Source: Cladobotryum mycophilum (taxonomy: Eukaryota; Ascomycota; Sordariomycetes; Hypocreales; Hypocreaceae). From it: DNA of 64,000 nt. Where the stretch lies: NCBI GenBank assembly GCA_036429605.1, contig CM071590.1:3906001-3970000 (forward strand), read 5' to 3'. A program made the translations under genes and the position numbers. The notes beneath the pieces were generated by a model. That model did not search any database, was not told the origin of the DNA, and saw only the letters and a program-made list of their open reading frames with translations. This document shows, piece by piece, positions 12,788 through 23,874 of the stretch (the stretch's first letter is position 1; every line of letters starts with the position of its first letter).

Positions 12788-12812
12788 GTACAGAGTACAG
12801 AGTACGGAGTAC
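12788..12812 (+). repeat. GTAC heptad array ending in GTACGGAGTAC
   Basis: Three consecutive 7-base units, GTACAGA, GTACAGA and GTACGGA, closed by GTAC. The last unit forms the exact 11-mer found elsewhere in the window at 11792, 12213, 17298, 17758 and 50954. Confidence 0.8.
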
Positions 12813-15064
12813 AAGCAAGTAAAATTCCAACATAACATGGGGGGAAGACTCACCACTACGGAATCCGGAGTACTCAGGTAGGAAAGATTCGGACGTCAAC
12901 CTCGTGCATGAATGTCCGCTTTGGTGGTTAGCGTTATTGCGACTGGATCCTCCTCAGCTGAAATCAAACTTGCGCCGGACAAGCCTTGGTAGGTCTGCAA
13001 CTCCCTTAACGACAAGAAGCAACGATTTCTTGGCTGTCGAAATTGTGCTCATTTTTTTCTTTCGCCACAGACATGTGAGGTATATGCTCAATGCGGTATG
13101 TCGCAACGACTTGGGGCCCCCTTGGCGCGTTGCAAAGGAGCTGTGAGTACGGAGCACAGATTACATGTTACATACAACCATGTCGTACTCAGATTGAGCG
13201 CAAGAGTGCTGCAAGTCCCTGAATGTTGTGATACCCGTCACAAGGCTGACGGGGGTTGAAGCTAACCGCATAGGTCATTAATGGAGCATCCTTTTTTATT
13301 TGACATCTCTTTTTTCCACCCATGACATGTAGCGTTTCACCTTGTTGGTGCGGGTCAGGTTGAAGGTTTTTTTCTTCTTCTTCTCTTTCTCTCTTGTTCT
13401 CTGCCTTGGCGGGCACGGATCAGTAGGCGGACTCCTGTCCCAGCGATGGTTCTGCATATCGCCGCCGTCACCGCACATGTTACGTGGTCCATACCTTACG
13501 AGTATGTTGGTCGCTGTTGGAGGATGCATAAGTCCGGGTTATGTGCTAAGGCGGACGCAGCTGTAAAATGTGCTGCGGTGCGCTGCGGCAACGGCTCCCG
13601 TTAGAGACCATCTGGAAAAGCTGGTCTCGGCCCCTTACGGTTGTCATGCGAAGCCGGTGAAAAAAATGTGTGCTCTCAGCAGATTGCGCCTGTGCATTTG
13701 GGATGCGGGATGCAAGGGACCACCCTGTGCAACCAGTGAGGGATATGCGGAGCATCAAGGCTAGCCCTGAGCCATGTCCCTTCTTGTCTGGTTGGTCACT
13801 CCCACCCCCAAGTTTGTCCAATTGACTGGCGTTGTCGATCAGGTCCTCTTGGTTCTGGCACCTTTTGGTCCAATTGATGTGCATCTAGGATACTTAGACG
13901 GGCGCTGCGCTTCCGGTGTGCCTCCCCATGGCAGGCTCTGATGACACCCTACCTTGTTCGCCTCCGACAAGGCGATGGTCTATGCCATCTTCAGCGCTGC
14001 TGGGCTCACATTGATGTATGTACATCTCGTACATACATACAGGCATCGCAGCATGTAACGCAGGAGCAGTAGGCCACTGAGGCTCTCCGCAAGGACCCTG
14101 ACCACCCCCAGACGCTAGACGCTGCTATGGAGTGCACTCGATATCCCGCACACGTGCTGAAAATAAGCACCGCCTTTGCTGCTTCAACTTGAGATACCTG
14201 TAGATACCTGCAGATCTGACCAGTCAATGGAGTGCATCGTACACCACCACCGAGTCGCTGTCTCTATCGGATATCGCGCCTGTCAGTCAGTTGAGTTCTC
14301 ACCACCCACGCAGCTGAACTGACATGGCTATATTAGAGGCTGCCGGGGAGAGTTTCCCCGACGCGCTAACGATGTGGGAAGAGGGGAAATACATACTCGA
14401 AGAAGGAAAAAAGATTGCTTGGTAACAGTCAGTAGGACAGGTGATGATGACCGAATGCTGCTTTGTTGGAACAGATGTGCCAGCCCTTGGCAAAACCCGC
14501 CTCCAAATCACTGGAACATGCCTATCCATGGACCTGGACCAACCAACCAACAGAGGGTCTGGAGGACACACACCCGCCAAACCCCCCCCGTGGCTCACTC
14601 AGTGCTCCAGGAGGGAGGCCCTGGTAAGTCTGATACTACCACTCAGGAATTGAGGGTGCACAAAGTTGAATGCCCACCACCACCACCATAGCCGGTACCT
14701 GCTATATGCAGTGCGGACAAAACAAGGATGGAATGGATGGAGGAATATGCGGATATTCTCCGCGCATTACTCCGTAAAATGGCGTCCTTGCGTTGCATGC
14801 TGGAGAAATTGGATGGACCATGGAGACTTTGGCGACTGTGGAAGGAGGATCTCTTTTTCCCTTTCTCTCTCTTTCAAATGTGGGTGCCTAAAATATGCAA
14901 AGTCTTAGTGCTGTGTCTGGGTCCACGATAGGAATGGATTTCAAGACGTGTTGCTTGCAGAGAGCCATCCGCTATCACTGCCCTAAAAGGAAACCATTAC
15001 AGTGTGTCAATCACACATTACTCTGGGCAGGTAATGGGGGGACAGGCGTACATACATGGATCCA

Positions 15065-15112
15065 TACACACACACACACATACATACATATGTACATACA
15101 TACATACATACA
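15065..15112 (+). repeat. CA and TACA microsatellite
   Basis: A CA tract followed by TACA/CATA tetranucleotide repeats, intergenic. Confidence 0.85.
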
Positions 15113-15661
15113 GGTAGGCAGGCATTCATCCATCCATCCATTGCAGCCCTGACATAAAGCAATTAATGCCAGTCAAGAGTTATGCGACGGTGGGGCACAA
15201 GAACAAGAGTACGAGTAGAGACAAGAAAAAGAAAGAAACAAAAGAAAGAAACCAGCATTTTATCCATCCATCCATGACCCGTCGGGAAAAGCAAATTTGG
15301 TCAATTTCTGTTCAAAAACAAAAGAAAAAGGGTTCTTCTACTGATACCTGTCATAACAGCCAGCGTGGGTCACGTAAGATGGTCATCCTTCATCCTTTCA
15401 CATGTGTCATCACGAAACACATCCATGGCACGTGCCTGATCCGTGTGTCCAGTAACCAGGCCCGCGGAATCTGACTTTGACCGAACTCCAGATACAGATC
15501 AAAGGTAGGCTCCTACCTAATCTCGTACGTAACACACACAATATGCGAGTGCGTTGTTCTTGCTTGCAAGGTACGATTGAGTGCAACTGCAACTGCGACT
15601 GCGACTGCGACTGCCAGCTGTGGGCAAGGAGGCAGGTAGATAGGAGGCAGGTAGGAGGCAT

Positions 15662-15928
15662 GTAGGTACAGTAGGTAGGTACCTTTAAGGCAAGGCAAAT
15701 AAGTCATGGCAAGACAACAAACCTTGGAAGGCATGGAACACTCTCCCTCCTTCAAATCCCCAACTCTCCAACAACACTTCTCTCCTCTTAAAAACTCTAA
15801 ACACTTCTTCTTTTCCTTCTTCTCCAACTTTATTAGCCTCTTCAATAGCCTCCTTTGCCAACGTGTCTCGACCCTGCGTGCCTCCAGACCTACATCTACC
15901 TTTGTACTAAGGTACCTACTTTACCTAC
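15662..15928. repeat. Imperfect inverted repeat pair (possible MITE-like unit)
   Basis: The left arm 15662-15685 and the reverse complement of the right arm 15909-15928 match at 19 of 20 positions if a 4-base TAGG insertion in the left arm is allowed. The arms enclose about 220 bases with a pyrimidine-rich centre. No target-site duplication or transposase is evident, and GTAGG/GGTACC words are common in this desert, so chance pairing of low-complexity words is possible. Confidence 0.3.
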
Positions 15929-16500
15929 TACAGGTCTCTTAGTAGGTACTACCTGTACTATGTGTTGTGCGTGCACCACCAAAAGCTTAGCCTGTCTGTG
16001 CTAATTAGCCTCTTTTCTTGTCCTTTCTTGAAATGGAGATGCATTATGCACTGCTACACCGGTTCTTGGGATTATAGCGCCAACGACATGCCCCTCCCTC
16101 CACATCATGCACAGAAGTACAGGCATCTTGACGCATATCCTCGAAACGACAACACCACAGTCGGCACGGCCCTGTGCGTGTCAGCAGTTTAATAATAATA
16201 ATGATAATGATAATGAACTATTATTGTTGTCAAAAACAAAACAGAAAACGAAAAAAAAAATAACCTGGACTACCTCCGAAACCGAAATACTCCGCGCGAG
16301 AGATCTTCATCTTTGAATACAACCGCGTTACTGCATTCCAACCCTCCGCACTACTACGAGACCAAAGACAAAAGAGAACGAAAAGAAGAAAAAACGCTCA
16401 ACCCACTATCCCGCCCTGGGGTGCGCCACTTAAGACACACAAGTTGGAGTGATGTTGGTTTATTAATAGCTACCAAAACAAACGGATTCTAGGTCGATGC

Positions 16501-19500
16501 CCCGAGGCGTTCGTCAATGGCGCCGGACGAGTACCTTCACTGATATGCGGGCGCAGCCAACCACCTGCATTTGACGTCGATCCCTGGACGCCCAACGTCC
16601 TCGCATCCGAATCCAGCAACCCAGAGGTTGGAGTAGCTCATACTTACATGTGGATGACAAGTGATACTATATACCAGCCATTGCGCTCTGCGCCTTTGGG
16701 GTACCTTGATACCGACAAAAGTGCACCTGTACAAGACATGCTTGGTGTGTTATCGACCAACTGAACATTCCCCAAAAAGTCCTCTTGGGCCGGTAGTTTC
16801 GAGACTGCAAACGGGCTGGAATTGTCTGAGCTTTCAAGACTCTCGTATAGGCAGGTTCCGAATGCTCTCCTGATTGTCCGAGATTCCGTACACTCTTTTG
16901 CCACCAAGGATCTATCATGCGGCGATGGGCCATCCATCATCCATGCCCAAGTCCGCACTCTGCAGCCTGCAGTCTCCGCCCGGTGAGCATCATGCCTGTC
17001 GATCATTCGACAAATGACCACTCTTCATGGTTTGCCAGCCGTCCAAGGCATTGGTGTCGCAGATTCTAAGACTGAATAAACCAACCAAGGCTTTTTTCAC
17101 CTCGGAATATCCCAACTTGGCAATTATTGTTTCATTTCCCGGACTCCAATGTTCCACCTTATCTAAGATGCCGAGTGCTCAAGGTGTGAACTCCATTGGA
17201 TGGTGTGTCAAGATCTAGTTATGCGTCCTCTGGCCATATACCCCTCACTAAGAAAAGAAAGAAAAAAGGAAAAAAGGAAAAAGGGGGGCCGTTGTTAGTA
17301 CGGAGTACAGAGCCGCCTATGATCTTCGCTTGATCTTTTCTCTACCTCGCTAATTCTGCTCTCATTGCACGGAAATACTCATTTCAACTGTGAGTAAATG
17401 TTCGCCCGTTTGGCTGGGTTACATTCATCGTCTTTAAAACAAGATAATAGAAATATTCCGATTCTCCAAGCCAATCGACAGGGATGTTGCTTAGCGATCA
17501 TTTTGCATTTACGCATGCGTCTCCTTGTCACTTACAAGTCTACGAATCATCACACATAAATTTAGTTTTTGCCGCGCTTCACTTGGCATGTACCATTCGC
17601 AAAAATATCCTGTTCCTCATGTCATCCCAGGCTAGGGCATTAGGGCTTCCCCTGCAATCCTGTCTGCTTTGGTTTAGTACCAAAACTTGGGATGAAACCT
17701 TGTCTCACATGGGGCTGGACTCTTGGAAATTCTTGGAAATAACAATGCAAACCGTTGGTACTCCGTACTGTATGTATGTGCTTCACAACGGGCTTACATG
17801 TGTTGTGCATATTAGATCATCTCTTGTATCAAGGCAGCAAGCGTCCATTTTTACCGGCTCCTCCTTTCAATCATACCTCAGTGTGGGAAAAAGTCTTGGC
17901 CCGGACATGTTCAATTACAAGTACTCTGCTTTCGGCCGAGGACGGCGACATTTCCGTGTTGAGGCAAAAGACTGGTCAGACGGCCATGCCGCATTCCTCG
18001 AAGGCGTCTTCAACTGAAACACCTCGCAAGTCCCGGACGTTGTGTGTACAGGTAGTTTACCCAACAACCAGACTCCGAGTCACCAAGACATTTGCTGCCT
18101 ATGGCCCGTTCATTTGTTGTTAGTCTACGACGTGCAGCAAACAACAAATGACATGCGCATTCTCTCTATAGTTCGCCCCGAGCCTACCACGCCTACCACA
18201 TGGCAAATAAAGCTACCGGTACCAGGGTCTGACCGACTGAGCACATACCTTGCTGAAGTACATGGGCCACTCAGGCTTATCCAACATCGTTATCTGACGG
18301 ACTTGCCGTTGTAGGCGGGTAAGGGTCCAATGAGATGAGGAATGTTGGCTTGAGACGCCTGCAAGTGACAGGTTGACTACCTCGATAGAGGCAATTCTGT
18401 CTCCTCTTGTCTTCACGAATACCTAGTATCAAACCCACCTTCTAGCTCTCTGCTTCCATTGACATGATCAAAGGAATAAGTCTAGTCTCACCTACAACAG
18501 CAACTATGTGCCACACGCACTTAAGGGGTTACAATTTAGACATTTGACAGAATGTCTTGATTTTTACATCAAACTTGTCACAACAGAATGTGTCACTACG
18601 CTAGTCCCACGGCCGTTAATCGAACTAAGTCTACACTCGGGCTCCCGGCTTGCCGGGCCTTGTTTCCGTCAGTTGTGAGGGATCTACATTCCCTAAGTTC
18701 TTTTGAGGGTGAGAATCGAGTCGTCTTGTCCGCTAAGTGCGCAAGTCTAACAACAAGTAAAATCCGACCGCACCACGGAAGCCTGCTGAGGCGAGCAGGC
18801 GGGCCACCGAAACCTGAACATGGGATGGAGACTAATCACGGTCAGCTGTTGGGTTTTATCACGACGTTTTCTGCCAAACCAAAGTCTGAGATTGTTGCTG
18901 AATGGTCGAGCCCCCCTCCACGACAGGGCCCATGAATCTGTGCGGCGGCAAGGCACAAGTGGGAGACTCTAGGTGACTCTGACACTAATGAGTTGCATTA
19001 TTGCATTTTGCCAACTAGCCGTCTGGCAACCCGGTGAGTGAGCAGCGGACACACGCAACTTTCACCGCTCGCGATATCCATGAAAGGCTCAACATGCATC
19101 ACCAAGCCACCATACGGCAGACGCTCCCTCCTTGGTGGACTATTACGATGCTTGTTATCAAGCCTACAGTAGCTCATCAAGGCTGGCGCTACGCGGATCG
19201 CTCTGTGAGATCTTAGTTAGGCATTAATCGCTCGCTGCCCGCTTGCCGCCGCATCAAAGAGTTTCCGAAACCCCCTTGCTCAGACCGATCAGAGACTTTG
19301 TGATTTATCACAACATGGACTGCGTTCTACCCACCACTCCCACCTGCTGGATGTCGGTGTCAGGCTTCTCAACCACGTCACAAGGTGCAGCCAAGTTCGC
19401 CGGCGCAGGACTTCCCCTCCCCCAGGTGACGACGGGATGTTGTCCATCCAAGACCTTGCAAAAGCTACAGATACCCACATCCATACGCACGTACGTACGT

Positions 19501-22487
19501 ACATATGTTCTGGACTTGCATCATCTATTGAGTTCGTCAACGGTGGGGCTTGTCAGCGAAGCATTCCTGACCGGTATGCGGCCAGTGTTGCTAAGCTTTA
19601 GCCTCCGTCACGACTGAAACTAGGCCGCAGCCACTTTTTGCTTTGTTTTGTAAACCCCTTCGGCTCTCCTTATTAGTGGAATATGCGGTGAGTACATTAA
19701 ATTTCTCGCGCGAGAAGCCTTCAACCAAAACATCAAATGGTCGAAATGGCGCCTGAGAGGCCAAAAATCCTACGGTCCTAATCACTCAGCCCAAAGAACT
19801 AGTTCATCAGCATTTATTCCCACATGAAGAACCATCGTCCCCCTTCCGGCCCCCTCTACAACGGCTCGTTGTATCGAGCCTGAAGTGCCAAGCACAACCA
19901 CTCCGAGTATGGCCGAAAATTTTCGATACCCAAAGATTATTCTGATTCAGATCGTAATGCTATAAACGGGAGAGGCCCGATTGACTCGTCCATGAAGTCA
20001 TTGCCTCCATCGCCGCCTTACAACAACCAGCCGTGTCGCGTGGTGGCCTTCCCCACAAACGGGCGTATTTCCGTAATATCATTTCCGAGATGGCTTTGCG
20101 ACAGGATTCAGATTTACACTCAGAAGAGTGATGCCCGGGACTTGAAAGTCAGTGCCATGTTCCAGAAGGCAGCGGCACGGGTACCCAATCGTGCATCCGG
20201 CCCGCTGGAACATGACCGAGTCTTATTGAACTGTCTTGAGATGGAAATTAACCAAGAGAGATCTACAGCCGGTCACTATCAAAGAGAAGGTGGAATTGCC
20301 AAGTTGATTCCTCAATCAAGGCTTTACATGTATTTCCTATTCCCGAGACTGCCGCCATAACCGGCTTCAAGCGCCTTTGCAAGTCACTATTTTCCGGTAT
20401 AAAGAAACGGAGTACGGAATAGTCGCCCCCTGGTTTCCGAATGACCCGGCGGTTCGTTCAAGAGTGACAGCATCCACAGTGGTTGACTGAGATTACTAAG
20501 AGAATGGTAGTGAGTGATATATCTGTTTACATACAAGTGGGAGCGCTGATATGTTTGGCCTGTTCCTCTCGATGAAACGTAGCAGTGTCGTATCGCACTC
20601 TAAACCCTATTCCCAAGATAATCATGCACTTGATACGACAATAATACACCACATGAATTTTTTCCTCGATATCCTCATTTGCTCTTGTTGCTCGGGGAAA
20701 CAGCCGCGGTTGCAACATACTGCATGATTCACACGTAGTCAGACTGCATGCAGACGGTACTGCAGCATCGGAAAGACACATGTTAGTATGCTCACAATCA
20801 AGGCATGAAATATTTCTATCTGGGAAGAGAAGGGGTGTTCCTAGATTAGAGGGCGGTGCATATTCATAGGACTGAGATGATGAGGAAGACAAGTAATATA
20901 CTAGGCTTCTTTGAGTTTGTGATAAGCTCGGACATGGCCTAGTGGTGGGAAGACATTGACTTCAGGGACCAACCTCACGCATAGTTGTTTGACTAGCTAG
21001 GCATGCAGACCGAGCAGCGAATCACTTGGGGGAAGAATAATGATAGAAAAAAATACAATGATGGATTACGTTTTGTTGGGGTTTTGATTGTGTCAGTTGA
21101 ACAGCGGCTGAGAGCCATGTCGGGGTCGGACCGAGCCTCTCGGCCATACCTCAAACGGGTGTTGCTCGACAATCATTTGTCTGCTGATGTCACAATATTG
21201 AAGTCCGAGATGTTGCAGATGCAGAGTTGTTGGGGGGGGCTTGGTTGAGGCCGTGGCTCAGGGGCGATTCTTTATAGCTTGATTGGGTTGTGATGTCCGC
21301 CACCGGCCGCAAGTCTCTAGAGCTATCCATGTTGGTTTCCCCCAACGATGCAATCAACATGAGATGGGGCAGCAAAACAACCATCACTCCTTTTAACTGG
21401 ACTTGAGTAAGGGGAGTATTACAACAAATAGTCCTTTGCGTCTCAAAGACACTGCAACGGCGCGGAGAGTCCTGCAAATGCTATCGGTTCCACCCTGGCA
21501 GAAGAATGGGCTTGTTAATCAAACAACTTGAGAAGCGACGAAAAACACAGGAACAAGAGCCTACGACTGGATTGTAGGAGTCACTCGCTACATGTGACGA
21601 TGATGAGAGAGGAAATCCAATAAGATTCCGTTGGTTTATAAGCATACACATATCAATACGAGATTTCAAAGAATAATGACTCGTGTAACGCGGCCCCCAT
21701 GTCAGAGAGATGAGATGAGATGAGATCTCCAGGCCCAACTCAATTTAATGGGACAGGGCTCGGACACATGGGAGGGGCAGCGCATTTCAGGACGGTTCAT
21801 GAAGGGAGTTTTGCAGTTTCGAGTGCGGTGCGGTGGATGATGGGTAAGTGAGGTGAAGTATCATGATATTTATGAGACTAGACAAGATATCAATCAACTG
21901 GGGTTTCAATGGCTTGTCGTGGTCTTTTTCTTGATAATATACTCATGGCCATGGAATTGAATCGCCTGTTTCAATTACCTTGTTAATTGTTTCATTGCGG
22001 CTCGTCAGGTTCCTGCTGACGCTGTTGCAGCAGTTCGCAGCTGAGCTTATACCGTTTGTCATAATATACACACTGTATAAGCTAGTATAGTATTGCACTC
22101 GATATACAGTGCAAAATTTGCGTTATCGGCGTTTTGTCACTGTGCTGTTATCCACCTCCGGCTGCTTCCAATCATGGACCGGGGCTTTTTGCCAAGTCAC
22201 AACCACGGCCAGTCACCACCACTTGCTCTGATATCAAAGGAGCAGAGGGATCTTCTCCTCAGATACGACGCGAACCACGAGAGATTGAGCTGAAATTTGA
22301 CGTTGAAGCTACAATAAGTCGCTAACATTATCATACGTCAAAAATCAAGCCGAGTCCTTTTTCCTTTTTTCTTTTCTTTTTTCTCTCTCCTACCAGCTAC
22401 GTCTTACGAATGGCGGGGTTGCTCTAAAAGCAGCTCGACCTTTAGCCTCGGCGTCAAAGTTCCTCCCTGCGACTCCTACGGATCACC
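16501..22487. other. Gene desert part 3
   Basis: No gene that I can support. Frames of up to 177 codons (17484-18017 on plus) overlap other frames, lack domains and have no gene-like flanks. Exact GTACGGAGTAC motifs lie at 17298-17308 and, reversed, at 17758-17768. A GTACGTACGTAC tract is at about 19492-19503. A minus-strand frame at 20721-20892 encodes paired cysteines and ends in a good donor, but has no start codon. The last 150 bases should contain the promoter and leader of the PPME1 gene. Confidence 0.5.
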
Positions 22488-23874
22488 ATGAGCGATCTGC
22501 AGCGAGCATGGGCAAGGACAAGGCTGGGGATTCCCACGGAGCCCTTTGATGAGCTTGATGAAGCCCAAGAGGACCAGGTGCCGGAGCTGCCAGAAGTCGT
22601 AGACGATGATTCGTCATCGGCCTCATCCGTCTCCTCGACGGGCACGGTCATCCCAACTCCAAGCCAGAAGCTCTTTGCTCGTCCCCAAGGGTAAATGATT
22701 ATTACATGGATCGGAACGCTCCTCCAGGGAGAATCTATGGGACTGCCAGAACTGACGATGCGCAGGGTCGCGAGGGGCAGGACCCTGGAGCAGATCCCGT
22801 GGACGACTTACTTTGAGAGAGAGCTCCATCTGAAAATAGATGCTTCACCCGAGATGACGTTTCATGCCTACCTCACCTCGCCCGTGGGTAAGGGGCCGCT
22901 GTACGTGATGCATCATGGGGCCGGCTCATCGGGGCTCTCCTTTGCCGTGGTAGGCTCGGAAATCAGAAAGCGGCACTCTACGGCTGGCATGCTGGCTCTG
23001 GATTGCAGAGGACATGGCTCAACTACCGGGCCTGATGGGGCGGCGCCGGATCTCCGACTCGAGACTTTATCTTCAGATCTTTTCTCCGTGATCCAAGCTA
23101 CAAAGGTGCAAATGGGCTGGAAGGAACTTCCTTCGATAATACTGGTTGGTCACTCGCTTGGCGGTGCTGTCGTCACAGATCTAGCCAAGACGGGCAAACT
23201 GGGAGCCTCCCTATTGGCCTACGCTGTCCTTGATGTCGTCGAAGGTTCTGCCATGGATGCACTCCAAAGCATGCAGACGTACTTGTCAACGCGGCCCGCG
23301 GGTTTTGCGACGATCGAGTCCTGCATCGACTGGCACGTCCGGACACGAACCGTACGTAATTCTGTCTCTGCCCGGACGTCAGTACCAGCGCTACTCGTAT
23401 GGGACGAGGGTGTGGATGCAACCCGGCCGTGGAGATGGAGGACGAATCTTGCTGCCACACAACCCTTCTGGGAAGGTTGGTTCGTCGGTTTAAGCAAGAA
23501 GTTCTTGGGAGCGCGTGGCGGAAAGCTGCTACTGCTGGCTGGGACAGATCGGCTGGATACAGAGTTGACGATTGGGCAAATGCAAGGTAAGCCACTGCAT
23601 CATGGAGTTTTTTTCTTTTTCTTCTTTCTTTTTCGGTTCCCCTTGTTGAAATCTTCTTGAAGGGGAAAAGGGGGGATGGTTTACTTACTCATTGACTTTT
23701 CAAATAGGAAAATATGCGCTACAAGTCTTCCCAGAAGCTGGCCATTTCATCCATGAGGACATACCAGAGCAGACCGCTCTGACTCTTGTAGACTTTTATA
23801 GGCGGAACGATAGAAGTGCCTTGGTGTTGCCACCCAAAGTATCAGATCTGCTGAAGCAGGGAAAGAAGGTGTAG
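22488..23874 (+). CDS. ppe1: Protein phosphatase methylesterase 1 (PPME1)
   Basis: Removes the methyl ester from the C-terminal leucine of the PP2A catalytic subunit, opposing the leucine carboxyl methyltransferase and so controlling PP2A holoenzyme assembly. Exons are 22488-22690, 22766-23586 and 23708-23874, giving 396 residues, close to fungal family length. The alpha/beta-hydrolase fold is evident: oxyanion segment HHGAGSSG, nucleophile elbow GHSLGG with Ser198, catalytic Asp224 in the family-specific DVVEGSAMDAL, and catalytic His354 in EAGHFIHED. The N-terminus (MSDLQRAWARTRLG, then an acidic/Ser-rich stretch) also matches the family. The first intron (75 bases, donor GTAAAT) removes an in-frame stop at 22692, and the phase at both junctions is consistent. 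The gene is complete and has no frameshift. It stands at the edge of the gene desert. Confidence 0.95.

Larger units (their letters stand above)
10681..16500. other. Gene desert part 2: repeat-rich, GTAC-rich
   Basis: No gene that I can support. Around 10.67-10.79 kb and 11.52-11.60 kb the plus strand becomes pyrimidine-rich, opposite to the polarity of the preceding 3 kb. The stretch carries exact GTACGGAGTAC 11-mers (11792, 12213 reverse, 12802), a TTA microsatellite (12712-12760), CA/TACA tracts (15065-15112) and an imperfect inverted repeat spanning 15662-15928. The longest open frame (12109-12822) is driven by the TTA repeat and lacks gene-like composition. Confidence 0.5.

Noticed and set aside
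12109..12822. 237-codon open frame on plus strand
   Set aside because: A third of it is a poly-Leu tract from the TTA microsatellite; the rest has no domain and no gene-like composition.
17484..18017. 177-codon plus frame in the desert
   Set aside because: No domain, no signal of conservation, overlapping alternative frames; probably chance.
19992..20360. 122-codon plus frame with TATAAA about 30 bases upstream
   Set aside because: The TATA word is suggestive but the translation is unrecognisable and the distance leaves almost no leader.
16500..22487. RIP-degraded transposon relics
   Set aside because: I see no extended AT-rich blocks or transposase/RT-like fragments; a dinucleotide calculation would be needed to be certain.
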